NCBI GenBank assembly: GCA_017508135.1 | Contig: JAFVZN010000043.1 | Location: 1-50,048, forward strand | DNA length: 50,048 bases | Direction: 5' to 3' | Source of the DNA: Lentisphaeria bacterium | GTDB lineage: Bacteria > Verrucomicrobiota > Lentisphaeria > Victivallales > Victivallaceae | Shown here: one piece after another, positions 34,261 through 42,615 of the stretch | How positions within the stretch are numbered: the first letter of the stretch is position 1 | Layout: every line of letters starts with the position of its first letter | Position numbers and translations under genes: made by a program | The notes under the pieces: model-generated | Told to the model about the DNA's origin: nothing | The model's database searches: none | The model's input: only the letters and a program-made list of their open reading frames with translations

Positions 34261-36045
34261 TTACTTCGTAACTTCAAAGATACGGGTAGTTTCCGCGGGG
34301 ATGGCAAATGCCGCCTTGCCGCCTTTAACGGCGACTTTGGCACCGTCAGCGTAGAGTTCAGTCATATTTTTTCCGGGAATGGCGGAAACGGAGACGTTTG
34401 CTGCAGTTTTGGCAGTGTTGACCGCGATAACGATGGTGCGCTTGCCGTTGGTGAAAACAGCAGCTTCAACGGTCGCTGGAACACATTTGACCACAGTACG
34501 CTTGCCGAGGATGACATCTTCCAATGCAAAGAGTTCGGTGTTGATCTGCATCACCGCACCCCAGAGATGCGGAACCTGATACGCGACAGGATAATCATAC
34601 CACCACAAACCTTTGGCTCCATTTATCAGGGTGATATAAGCCAGACTTCTGGTCTGTTCCACCGTCTGAGGACGGCAGGTCTCATCGTACCAGTGTACCC
34701 AGCTCTGCACCGTGACCTGCGGCGACTGTCCGGGAGCGATACTGCGGAGGATGGTACGCATGACTTCCGCCTGCGCGGCAATACCGTCAAAGGGCAGGAC
34801 ATATTTGTGAACAGCGGGCATATCACAGCACTGCTGATATTTTTTGACCGCAGTCATATCGGAGAAGCTGATACGCAGCGGCTTGCCGCTTTTGTAACTG
34901 CGGATCTGGTTGACACAGGGCATGATCTTTTCCGGAGTGATGTTGCGGATAGCCGGTTCATCAACGATATCCCAGGAGAAAACGGCGGGATGGTCTTTTA
35001 TCACGGTATAAAGAGCGGTAAGTTTTTTGCCGCTGATATTTTTCAGCACGCAGTTGGCATAAATTTTGTTTGCCGCCATGACATCAAGGATCTTCTTGTA
35101 GGAGGACGGATTGGGAGCCCAGGTCTGAGCGGCGTTGATACCGGCGTAAGCGATATTTTTGGCACCTTTGACATTGTGGGCGTGATAGATACCGATGAGA
35201 AGGGTCTTTTTGCCGTTGACGATGACGTTGCCGTCAGCATCGATGGAGATGGTCTTTGCCGGATAATTGCTCTGGAAAGCGGGACGTTCGGTAACGGTGA
35301 AAGTTGATTTCTGTTCCAGCAGGGTCTTGCCGTCTTTGTCCAGAGCCTTCATGGTCACGGGGTATTTACCGGCTTTCAGCGGACGGGGGATGCGCGCCCA
35401 CACTTTGGCATGAGTGTTCACTTTGACCTTCGCTTTGCCGTTGACCTTGAGCGCGGGGATGGAAATGGTGATGGTATCCGGAATCAGTTTGGGGTCGACA
35501 AAAGCGGCACTGACCCGGTAGCCCCAGAAGAGACTGCGTTCACCGGTGAATGCGAACACCGGCGGCGAGAAAAAGGCAGGTTCCACCCGTTTGGAAGCGA
35601 GGATCTTTTCCACTTCTTCAGCGGAAATCTTTTCGATTTTGACATTGCGGATATCTGCCGTACCGTTGACCCGGTCGAGGATGAAGTAAACCTGCATTCT
35701 GGCACAGTTCGGTTTGGTCATAAAGATATCGCTGTGCAGAGTATAGTCCAGTTTGACCGGTTTCAAAATGGCAGGGTTGGCATAGACGATACTTTTGCCG
35801 TCTTTGGCGATGTTGCGGACACGGAAACGGAGTCTGCCGTCAGAAGGTTCCATGGCGCAGCGGATCTCGGCACTGGCGCGGTACCAGGTGTTGGGTTCGG
35901 CGGGGAACTCTTTACTGCGCCAGCGGACATACCGGTCATTGATTTTCCCGGTCATGGTAAAGGTTTCATTGCGGCTGAAAATCACATTGTCAGCCATGAC
36001 AACGGTTCCGGCAAGTGCCAGAAGAACTGATAAAAATTTTTTCAT
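34261..36045 (-). CDS. Secreted TIM-barrel glycosidase, paralog 2
   Basis: A 594-residue protein from the ATG at 36045, which follows AGGA by six bases (the frame is open to 36063). A signal peptide (KKFLSVLLALAGTVVMA) is followed by a carbohydrate-binding-like beta domain (about 20-150), an Ig-like part and a central barrel that begins DADGNVIVNGKKTLLIGIYH. The barrel has FSWDIVDEPAIR, where the Glu of DEP is the likely acid/base of a clan GH-A enzyme. No assigned GH family is recognised. It is a paralog of the next gene. The last 80 codons are nearly identical in DNA to those of the paralog, unlike the rest. Probably extracytoplasmic. Confidence 0.8.
   Translation of the reverse strand: MKKFLSVLLALAGTVVMADNVIFSRNETFTMTGKINDRYVRWRSKEFPAEPNTWYRASAEIRCAMEPSDGRLRFRVRNIAKDGKSIVYANPAILKPVKLDYTLHSDIFMTKPNCARMQVYFILDRVNGTADIRNVKIEKISAEEVEKILASKRVEPAFFSPPVFAFTGERSLFWGYRVSAAFVDPKLIPDTITISIPALKVNGKAKVKVNTHAKVWARIPRPLKAGKYPVTMKALDKDGKTLLEQKSTFTVTERPAFQSNYPAKTISIDADGNVIVNGKKTLLIGIYHAHNVKGAKNIAYAGINAAQTWAPNPSSYKKILDVMAANKIYANCVLKNISGKKLTALYTVIKDHPAVFSWDIVDEPAIRNITPEKIMPCVNQIRSYKSGKPLRISFSDMTAVKKYQQCCDMPAVHKYVLPFDGIAAQAEVMRTILRSIAPGQSPQVTVQSWVHWYDETCRPQTVEQTRSLAYITLINGAKGLWWYDYPVAYQVPHLWGAVMQINTELFALEDVILGKRTVVKCVPATVEAAVFTNGKRTIVIAVNTAKTAANVSVSAIPGKNMTELYADGAKVAVKGGKAAFAIPAETTRIFEVTK
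34283..34523 (-). repeat. Near-identical 3' segment shared by the glycosidase paralogs (copy 1)
   Basis: About 240 bases encoding the C-terminal domain match 36090-36330 with roughly 16 differences by eye, no gaps, while the 5' halves of the two genes are far more diverged. This pattern fits gene conversion or a recently copied domain. Confidence 0.8.
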
Positions 36046-36070
36046 AATTATTCCTGAAATCATCAGTGAT

Positions 36071-37906
36071 TTATTTTACTTCAAAAAGGCGGGTAGTTTC
36101 AGCGGGGATGGCGAATGCCGCCTTGCCGCCTTTAACGGCGACTTTGGCACCGTCAGCGTAGAGTTCAGTCATATTTTTGCCGGGGATGGCGGAAACGGAG
36201 ACATTTGCCGCCGCTTTGGCAGTGTTGACCGCGATCAGCACGGTGCGCTTGCCGTTGGAGAAAACAGCCGCTTCAACGGTCGCTGGAACACATTTGACCA
36301 CGGTACGCTTGCCGAGGATGACATTTTCCAGTTCAAAAATCTGAGCGTTCAAACCTTTGAAGGTACTCCAGAGGTGGGGAACCGAACGGGAATCCCACGA
36401 ACCACGATCCTGAAAGCTGTACCAGAACAAACCTTTGGCACCGTTGACGATGGGAAGGTAAGCCATACTTCTGGTCTGTTCAACGGTCTGGGGGCGGCGG
36501 GTTTCGTCATGCCAGTGGATCCAGCTCTGGGTGGTGATCTGCGGGGAGTGCTTGCGGGGAGCGGGGAAGTAGCCGACGATGGTGCGGGTGACTTCACCCA
36601 GGCGGGCAAGACCGGCAAAGGGGATGACATATTCGTGAGTTGCGGCAATGTCGAAGGTATTCAAATACTTGGGAACGGCATTGACATCGGAGAAGCTGAT
36701 ACGGAAAGGTTTGCCGGTTTTGAACGAGCGCATTTCGTTGACACAGGGCATAAGTTTGTCCGGAGTAATACCGCGGATGGAAGGTTCGTCAACGATATCC
36801 CAGCTGACCACGGAGGGGTGATCTTTGATCGCCGCCATGAGGTTGCGCAGTTTGTCGCCGCTGATGAATTTCAGCACGGCGTTGGAATAAAGGTCGGCAG
36901 AGGCGAAGTCGTCCAGAGCCTTTTTGTAGGAAGCCGGATTGGGCATCCAGGCTTCGACTATATTGAACCCCTGATAGCTGATCTCTTTCGCCTCTTTGGC
37001 GGTGTAGGCATGATAAACGCCGTTGAGGAAGGTCTTTTTGCCGTTGATGACGGTGTTGCCGTCAGCGTCGATGGTGACACTTTTCACCGGGAGGCGTTTG
37101 CCGTAATCGGGCTTGTTGATGACACGGAGAACAGATTTCTGTTCGAGAACGCAGACACCTTTGGCATCAAAGGCTTTCATGATGACATCATATTTGCCGG
37201 CTTTGAGCGGAGCTTTGAACCACGCTTTGGTGTTGAAATGTTTGTCCATAGCCGCTTTGACTTCGGCTTTGAGCTTGAGAGCAGGAACTTCAAAGGAGAT
37301 TTTGGCGGGGAGCTTTGCCGGATCGACAAATGCTTTGCTCACGCGGTAGCCCCACGGCAGAAATTTTTCCCCGGCGTAAGCGTAGGCGGGAGCGGAGAAA
37401 AAGGCAGGTTCCACGCGCATTGCTGCCATGATCTTTTCAGCTTCTTCTTTGGCAACTTCTTCCAGTTTGATATTTTTGAATTCGGCAGAACCTTCGATCT
37501 TGTTCAAAATGAAGTAGACCTGCAAACCGATACAGTTGGGTTTGGTCATAAACACGCCGCTGTACGGAGCGTAAGCCAGAACCGCCGGTTTGAGGACTTG
37601 GATATTGGCAAAGACGATACTGTCATCGCCGCCGCCGGCAGGACGCTGTTTCACCTGCCGCACCCGGAAACGGAGCATACCCTGCGGAGTACCGGTCATC
37701 ATACATTTGATATCGGCGCGCACGCGGTACCAGGTGTTGGGTTTGGCGGGTACGACTTTGGTACGCCAGGTCGACCAGACACTGGTGGGAACACCTTTCT
37801 GCTTGAAAGGTCCGGCAAGATCGAGGATGACCTTACCCTCGCCCGCCCATACGCTTGCCAGACAGAAAAAAGCCGACATGAGTGCAAACAATTTCTTCAT
37901 CATCAT
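36071..37906 (-). CDS. Secreted TIM-barrel glycosidase, paralog 1
   Basis: 611 residues. The signal peptide is MMMKKLFALMSAFFCLASVWAG; ATGs at 37906, 37903 and 37900 are all possible, with GGAG upstream. The layout equals that of its neighbour: a binding-like N-terminal domain with NTWYRVRADIKC, an Ig-like part, a barrel with DADGNTVINGKKTFLNGVYH and VVSWDIVDEPSIR, and the conserved C-terminal beta domain. It overlaps the heparinase-like gene by four bases. The substrate is unknown; the locus suggests a rhamnose/galactose glycan. Confidence 0.8.
   Translation of the reverse strand: MMMKKLFALMSAFFCLASVWAGEGKVILDLAGPFKQKGVPTSVWSTWRTKVVPAKPNTWYRVRADIKCMMTGTPQGMLRFRVRQVKQRPAGGGDDSIVFANIQVLKPAVLAYAPYSGVFMTKPNCIGLQVYFILNKIEGSAEFKNIKLEEVAKEEAEKIMAAMRVEPAFFSAPAYAYAGEKFLPWGYRVSKAFVDPAKLPAKISFEVPALKLKAEVKAAMDKHFNTKAWFKAPLKAGKYDVIMKAFDAKGVCVLEQKSVLRVINKPDYGKRLPVKSVTIDADGNTVINGKKTFLNGVYHAYTAKEAKEISYQGFNIVEAWMPNPASYKKALDDFASADLYSNAVLKFISGDKLRNLMAAIKDHPSVVSWDIVDEPSIRGITPDKLMPCVNEMRSFKTGKPFRISFSDVNAVPKYLNTFDIAATHEYVIPFAGLARLGEVTRTIVGYFPAPRKHSPQITTQSWIHWHDETRRPQTVEQTRSMAYLPIVNGAKGLFWYSFQDRGSWDSRSVPHLWSTFKGLNAQIFELENVILGKRTVVKCVPATVEAAVFSNGKRTVLIAVNTAKAAANVSVSAIPGKNMTELYADGAKVAVKGGKAAFAIPAETTRLFEVK
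36090..36330 (-). repeat. Near-identical 3' segment shared by the glycosidase paralogs (copy 2)
   Basis: Partner of 34283-34523; both cover the end of the barrel and the C-terminal beta domain, including the shared motif ELYADGAKVAVKGGKAAF. Confidence 0.8.
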
Positions 37907-39666
37907 TTCTCCATAATAAAAGTTGTTGATATTTTGAAAGATTTTGCTTTTTCCTTAAAGGTGAAGAGGATACGGCGCACCGGTTCATCGAAGAGGATAT
38001 CGTCGTCCACCAGTTCATCGGTGATCTCATATTCCGCAGAAGCATCGACTTTGCAGAAAAATTCCCATTCGCCATCGCGGAATATCCGCAACATTCCGGG
38101 TGAAACGATTTCCCATTTGCCGAAAGTTATCAGCGGCACGGCGAATTCTGAATCTTCGGAAAACTCCGCGCTGTCGGAGATCGTGATCCGGCGGTTTGCC
38201 CGATCAAAATCCACCTTTCGCAACAGCTGAGTCAAAGAGGTGTTGCGATAGGGGGCGGTCATATCGTAGGTAACACCGTTGTCATTGAATTCTTTGACGA
38301 TGGCTTCGGATTGGCGTCCGGACATTTGCAAATTGCCATCGCACACCGGCACGGCGTGACCGTAGCTGTTGCGCAGTTTATTCTGATAGCTGTTTTTGCT
38401 GTGGAAACTGTCCATGTTGTAGCGGGGGGCGGCGGGGTCGAGCAGAAGTGCCTTGTCGTCTTTGACCAAAACATAACTGCCGACATCGTGGTGGTTGCGG
38501 TATTCCTGATTGTGTCCGCCTTTGATGCACAAGGCGAAATCATCTCCCCGGAAGGTAAAAACACCGGTTTTGGGGAATCCGTCAAATTCTTTAAGTTTGA
38601 TCGGGCGCATTCCGGAGCCGCTGCTGTTGCCGATGAGCATAAAGTGCTGGGCGAGATTGAGATCCTGCGGACGTCCGGTTTCCGCGACCCGGTAAGGCAT
38701 AAAGTCAACGTGCGGGATTTTGCCGATGAGATAATCCCGGATCTCCATCATATCGCGCCGGATGAAAATATTGGGGTTGCAGTCGCAGAAAAGCGGCAGC
38801 TGATGTTCGCCCAACATCACCTTTTCAAAGAAGTATGCAATCTGCTGAACCCGTTCTGAAGCAAAAAGATTTATTTTGTGTTCACTTGCTTCGTAGAGTG
38901 CCCAGGAAACATAGGTGTAGTGCCCGAAGCCGTAACCGAAATAGGAGGGTCCCTCACGACAGTAACCGTCTTCGTTGAAGCCGGACAGGAAGAGTTTCAG
39001 GTGTTCAAGCGAAAAATCCAACACCAGATCCCGGTCTTTTTCCGGGACATCCGCCGTCAGAAAGGTCAATATGGTATTGGTGTAGCAGACCGCATTCCAG
39101 TTATGATCGAGGAACATCCAGTAGTCATAAGGACGGCGGTTGCGGGCGATCAATGTGAGCGGATCGATGATGAGCCGGGCGAGAGTTTTTTTGAATTTCG
39201 CCACCGCCTCTTTATCCAGCAGAGTTTCCAATGCGCCGATGGCGATACTCAAGCCGGAAGCGTTGTCGATGGAGACCAGATCGGTCGTAACCGTCAATCC
39301 ATTGACATTGGACATCGGAATTGCCGTGTGCGGATAGCGGTCATGAGCGGGCAGCAGCCACGACTTCATACCGGCAAAGATTTCCAGAATTTCGGAAAAA
39401 CGCCTGATGAACTCCGGCCGGGGGTCGAGCAAAGCCCCGATAGCGATTGCACGGGCCTGATATTTGAGTTGGAAATAAACTTTCTCATATTTGGCACGGT
39501 CGCGGGTGACGAAACTTTCCCGATAGAGTTCTTCGGGGGGGGCCACCGGAGGAGTTGCCAGGTATTCCACGGCATCCTCAAGCATCATTTTACCATACTC
39601 TGTGGCAGCGATACGCCCCCAGAACTCTCTGTTTTCAACCGGTGGTACCGGAGTCCAGCGTTTCAT
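37903..39666 (-). CDS. Heparinase II/III-like protein (polysaccharide lyase fold)
   Basis: 587 residues, no signal peptide. The first 330 or so are helical, as in an (alpha/alpha) toroid (YWMFLDHNWNAVCYTNTIL, GYCREGPSYFGYGFGHYTY). The C-terminal part is a beta sandwich with NHHDVGSYVLV, the motif of the heparinase II/III family, and DPAAPRYNMDSF. Family members cleave uronate-containing chains by elimination; the Tyr/His catalytic residues are plausible in both motifs but not proven. It follows the pseudopilin gene by 15 bases and overlaps the next glycosidase gene. A role in cleaving uronate-bearing oligosaccharides is inference. Confidence 0.8.
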   Translation of the reverse strand: MKRWTPVPPVENREFWGRIAATEYGKMMLEDAVEYLATPPVAPPEELYRESFVTRDRAKYEKVYFQLKYQARAIAIGALLDPRPEFIRRFSEILEIFAGMKSWLLPAHDRYPHTAIPMSNVNGLTVTTDLVSIDNASGLSIAIGALETLLDKEAVAKFKKTLARLIIDPLTLIARNRRPYDYWMFLDHNWNAVCYTNTILTFLTADVPEKDRDLVLDFSLEHLKLFLSGFNEDGYCREGPSYFGYGFGHYTYVSWALYEASEHKINLFASERVQQIAYFFEKVMLGEHQLPLFCDCNPNIFIRRDMMEIRDYLIGKIPHVDFMPYRVAETGRPQDLNLAQHFMLIGNSSGSGMRPIKLKEFDGFPKTGVFTFRGDDFALCIKGGHNQEYRNHHDVGSYVLVKDDKALLLDPAAPRYNMDSFHSKNSYQNKLRNSYGHAVPVCDGNLQMSGRQSEAIVKEFNDNGVTYDMTAPYRNTSLTQLLRKVDFDRANRRITISDSAEFSEDSEFAVPLITFGKWEIVSPGMLRIFRDGEWEFFCKVDASAEYEITDELVDDDILFDEPVRRILFTFKEKAKSFKISTTFIMEK

Positions 39667-39681
39667 TTTTTCGAGCGATCC

Positions 39682-40452
39682 TTATCTGAAAGTTTTGTTC
39701 AGAACCTTGTAGTAACTTCCGGATTTTCCGGGGCTTACCGCGCCGGAGTAGGTGAGCGGATTCACGCTGCCGTCAACGGCACAGACATTGGCACTCTTTT
39801 TGTGGCGGAAGGTGATGGCGTTAGCGGTGGTTCCTCCGGGAGCGCAAAGACTGTGAATTACCCAGTTGTTGCCGTCGATGATCATCGCAACACGGGAGGG
39901 ATTTTTCACGGTTTTCATGCAGAATCCGGAGTTGAGCCAGCCGCCCTCGATAACCAGATTCACGCCGTAGTCACCATTGGAGTAACCGGAGGAACCGGCG
40001 TTCCAGCCTTTGGTACTGGGATTGTTCATATCAGTGGAGGGACAGGCAAGTATTCCGGTTTCTTTCCAATATTTTGAACCGACTTTACTTTCATCGAGAC
40101 CGTTTGAGATCGCACGATCCAAGCTGGCAAATGTCGCCGGAATATAACCGTTGTACGCCAGGGCATTTGTCCACATATAAGGCGACACGGCACTTGCACC
40201 GGTTTTGCGGTTGAACGGACTGGGAGCCCAGCCGTCGTAGTCGCTGCTGTAAGACTGGCATGCCGCACCGAGCTGTTTGAGATTGTTGATACAGCTTGCG
40301 CCGCGGCCGCGCTCACGGGCACTCTGCAACGCCGGGAGCAGTATCGCCGCCAGAATGGCGATGATGGCGATGACCACGAGGAGTTCGATCAGGGTAAAGC
40401 TGAACAGCTTTACCCGCCGATCGGCGGGGGTTTGGGACATAACGTTCTTCAT
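39682..40452 (-). CDS. Pseudopilin-like protein with prepilin leader (DUF1559 type)
   Basis: 256 residues. The N-terminus has the prepilin methylation site [11 protein letters not shown], followed by a hydrophobic helix ([15 protein letters not shown]) and the motif CINNLKQLG. Ser replaces the usual Gly before the cleavage site. The rest has a short Gly/Ser-rich beta-like domain with [25 protein letters not shown] at the end. Proteins of this form are strongly expanded in Lentisphaerota and planctomycetes and are thought to be surface or secreted. Start support is AGGAG. Its position inside a glycan operon suggests glycan capture, which is inference. Confidence 0.85.
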   Translation of the reverse strand: MKNVMSQTPADRRVKLFSFTLIELLVVIAIIAILAAILLPALQSARERGRGASCINNLKQLGAACQSYSSDYDGWAPSPFNRKTGASAVSPYMWTNALAYNGYIPATFASLDRAISNGLDESKVGSKYWKETGILACPSTDMNNPSTKGWNAGSSGYSNGDYGVNLVIEGGWLNSGFCMKTVKNPSRVAMIIDGNNWVIHSLCAPGGTTANAITFRHKKSANVCAVDGSVNPLTYSGAVSPGKSGSYYKVLNKTFR

Positions 40453-40481
40453 AGCAAATTCTCCTTTTTTTAATTAGGGGG

Positions 40482-41582
40482 TTAAAAAATCACATATTTC
40501 ATAAATTGATCGAATCTTGTCGATTCACAAATCTCAAATTCCTGATCTTCCAGCGACATCGGCACCGCTTCCCAGTACATCTGCGGCAGTTCCGCAGGAG
40601 AACATCCGCAGCTGCCTCCGAAAAAGATTCCCGTTCTGATCTTTTCCGGGACCCGTTTTTCCGGAGCAGTACCGGTATTCATCCTCTCCAGCGCGATATC
40701 GCAGGCTCTCTGAGCATACTCCCGCGCCGGAAGATAGATGGAGGTCAGCGGCACGCCGCTCAACTCACTGATAAACGATGCCCCCGTACCGATAACCGCC
40801 ACATCCTGCGGCACCCGGATATTGCGGACCCGGAGATCGACGATCAACTTGGCACCGGCAGCATCATGTTCACACAGAAATGCCGTAACACCTTTCTCTT
40901 TCACCAGCATCGCCGCATAATCGGATGGATCCGGCATCCGGTGCGCAGGGATGTAGCAATCCCGGTCAAAGTTCCCGCCGAACTCCGGCAGAACTTTTTC
41001 AAAACCCCGGAACAGCTCTCTGCCGCAGGAGATGGCATCTTTACCCGCTGAGATCAAAGCAAATTTCCGGTGACCGTGAACCTCTTTCAGGTGTTTTATC
41101 ACCATCCGCACGCCGTTTTCATAATCGAAACTTATGTCGCACTCCTCACTGGCATTACCCATTATCACCAGCGGTGCCGGGAAATTTTTCACGTCAAAGA
41201 GTTCCGGCTTCAAATCGGTAAAAACCACGCAGGCTCCGTCAGCAACTCCATCGTAGAGCGAGCGGATCTTGCTCCCTTTATCCCCGGGCGGAGTGACTCT
41301 GACATCAATGCCGTTTTCGGCGAGCAGTTCGGTCAGGTTTTCCAGAACGGAGAGCTTGACAGGAGGAAACAAGCCGATATCTATAACGGCGAACTTTCTC
41401 TTGTTGTGACCGGAAAGTTTCAACGCCGCCGCATTGGGGCGGTACTGGGAATTTTTGGCAATATGAAAGATTTTCCGCCGCTTCTCCGCACTCACCTTCT
41501 CCGGGTGACCGTTCAACACAGCAGAAACCGCCTGCCGGGAGACCCCGACCATCTCAGCTATCTCTTTGCTTGTGATTGCCAT
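40482..41582 (-). CDS. LacI-family transcriptional regulator
   Basis: 366 residues from the ATG at 41582; a GTG at 41624 would run translation through the operator palindrome and is less likely. The helix-turn-helix AITSKEIAEMVGVSRQAVSAVLNG occupies residues 2-25. The rest is a periplasmic-binding-like effector domain with NAAALKLSG, FDYENGVRMVIKHLKEVHGHRKF and PQDVAVIGTG. The C-terminal Cys-rich GGSCGCSPAEL is unusual. The gene heads the minus-strand glycan operon and lies next to an 18-base palindrome, so it probably controls both arms of the locus and itself. The effector is presumably a product of the glycan. Confidence 0.93.
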   Translation of the reverse strand: MAITSKEIAEMVGVSRQAVSAVLNGHPEKVSAEKRRKIFHIAKNSQYRPNAAALKLSGHNKRKFAVIDIGLFPPVKLSVLENLTELLAENGIDVRVTPPGDKGSKIRSLYDGVADGACVVFTDLKPELFDVKNFPAPLVIMGNASEECDISFDYENGVRMVIKHLKEVHGHRKFALISAGKDAISCGRELFRGFEKVLPEFGGNFDRDCYIPAHRMPDPSDYAAMLVKEKGVTAFLCEHDAAGAKLIVDLRVRNIRVPQDVAVIGTGASFISELSGVPLTSIYLPAREYAQRACDIALERMNTGTAPEKRVPEKIRTGIFFGGSCGCSPAELPQMYWEAVPMSLEDQEFEICESTRFDQFMKYVIF

Positions 41583-41600
41583 AAAAATTTTCTCATCTTT

Positions 41601-41618
41601 CAGTTGCGCGCGCAACTG
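41601..41618. promoter_or_regulatory. Probable LacI-type operator
   Basis: CAGTTGCGCGCGCAACTG is a perfect 18-base palindrome with the central CG typical of LacI-family operators. It starts about five bases after the predicted lacI transcription start, so a bound repressor should block it. Confidence 0.8.
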
Positions 41619-41629
41619 GTCCACTGCCT

Positions 41630-41658
41630 AATGTAGACCCTATATGTACTATTGTCAA
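41630..41658 (-). promoter_or_regulatory. Predicted promoter of lacI and the minus-strand glycan operon
   Basis: On the minus strand TTGACA (41658-41653, perfect), 17 bases, TACATT (41635-41630). Confidence 0.65.
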
Positions 41659-41687
41659 GTTTAAACCGGAATTTTTTTGAAAAATAT

Positions 41688-41716
41688 TTGATTTACTCTC
41701 CATCCCGGTATAAATT
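41688..41716 (+). promoter_or_regulatory. Possible promoter of the plus-strand glycan operon
   Basis: TTGATT (41688-41693), 17 bases, TAAATT (41711-41716). The hairpin GCGGCA-GCAATT-TGCCGC (41736-41753) lies in the leader before the ATG at 41800. Confidence 0.45.
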
Positions 41717-41799
41717 ATAGGTGCATACCCGGAAAGCGGCAGCAATTTGCCGCCGGAGTAACGATTTTTAACAAGCATACTAAATTGGGAATTAAGAAC

Positions 41800-42609
41800 A
41801 TGTTTGATCTTGGCCTTGGAGTCTCGCTCGATGCCATCACCGGCGTGATGGATTATGAAACCATCGAACTTCTGGAGAAATCTTCCGTTTCGACCTTTGA
41901 ATGGAGCCCGTGGTGCTTCTGGACCGATTACGACGGCGAGATCCGCACCGCCTTTATCAAAATGCTCGACCGAACCGGGAAACGGGTCATCTCCTACCAT
42001 GTCCCCTTTAAACAGGTCGATGACATCGCCGACCCCGACGAAGTCATCCGCCTCCGGGCAATGAGCCGTCTGCGTACCCACATCCACGAAGCCTCCCGGC
42101 TCAACGCCAAACTGCTGATAATCCATCCCAGCACCGAACCGATCGACCAGACCAAACGGGATGTTTATATCGCCCAGCTCCGCAAAAGCATGCGGGAAGC
42201 AGAGGGCGAACTTTTTCTCCACGATATGAAGATCGCTCTGGAATTCCTCCCCCGGCTGTGCATGGGCAACACCCTTTCTGATATGAACAAAATGCTCGAC
42301 GGCATGAGCGACCGTTTCGGTGTCTGTCTGGATGTCAATCACATCATGGACCAGTACCCGCAGATACCCTCCATCATCCGGGAGCTGGGAGCAAAACTTT
42401 TCACCCTCCACATCTGCGATTATGACGGAGTGGATGAACGCCACTGGATGCCTTTCAAGGGCGTTATCGACTTCAAAGCGATGCTCCAGGCGTTGCGGGA
42501 TACCGGTTACACCGGTCCTTTCAACTATGAAACCAGCCGCTTCAACGCACCCCCGGCAGATTGTCTGGCGGCTATCGAAGAAAACTTTATCCAAATGAAG
42601 GCCCTCTGA
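41800..42609 (+). CDS. Sugar phosphate isomerase/epimerase (TIM barrel, AP-endonuclease-2 fold)
   Basis: 269 residues from the ATG at 41800, preceded by GGGA (a TTG at 41785 is the alternative). Typical metal-binding stretches are KLLIIHPSTEPI, KIALEFLPRLCMG, FGVCLDVNHIMD and FTLHICDYDGVDERHWMPFKG. These resemble the E-D-H-E metal site of xylose-isomerase-like epimerases. It is the first gene of the plus-strand arm. The exact substrate is unknown; with GH36 next to it, a galactose or related sugar is possible. Confidence 0.85.
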   Translation: MFDLGLGVSLDAITGVMDYETIELLEKSSVSTFEWSPWCFWTDYDGEIRTAFIKMLDRTGKRVISYHVPFKQVDDIADPDEVIRLRAMSRLRTHIHEASRLNAKLLIIHPSTEPIDQTKRDVYIAQLRKSMREAEGELFLHDMKIALEFLPRLCMGNTLSDMNKMLDGMSDRFGVCLDVNHIMDQYPQIPSIIRELGAKLFTLHICDYDGVDERHWMPFKGVIDFKAMLQALRDTGYTGPFNYETSRFNAPPADCLAAIEENFIQMKAL

Positions 42610-42615
42610 TCTCTT

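Noticed and set aside
35795..38230. 811-residue open frame on the plus strand across both glycosidase genes
   Set aside because: It is fully antisense to two well-supported genes with signal peptides and conserved motifs. Its two halves look alike only because the genes beneath are paralogs, and it has no domain of its own.
41583..41624. GTG at 41624 as the lacI start
   Set aside because: It would put the 18-base operator inside the coding region and lies at the predicted transcription start; the ATG at 41582 opens the helix-turn-helix directly, as in the family.
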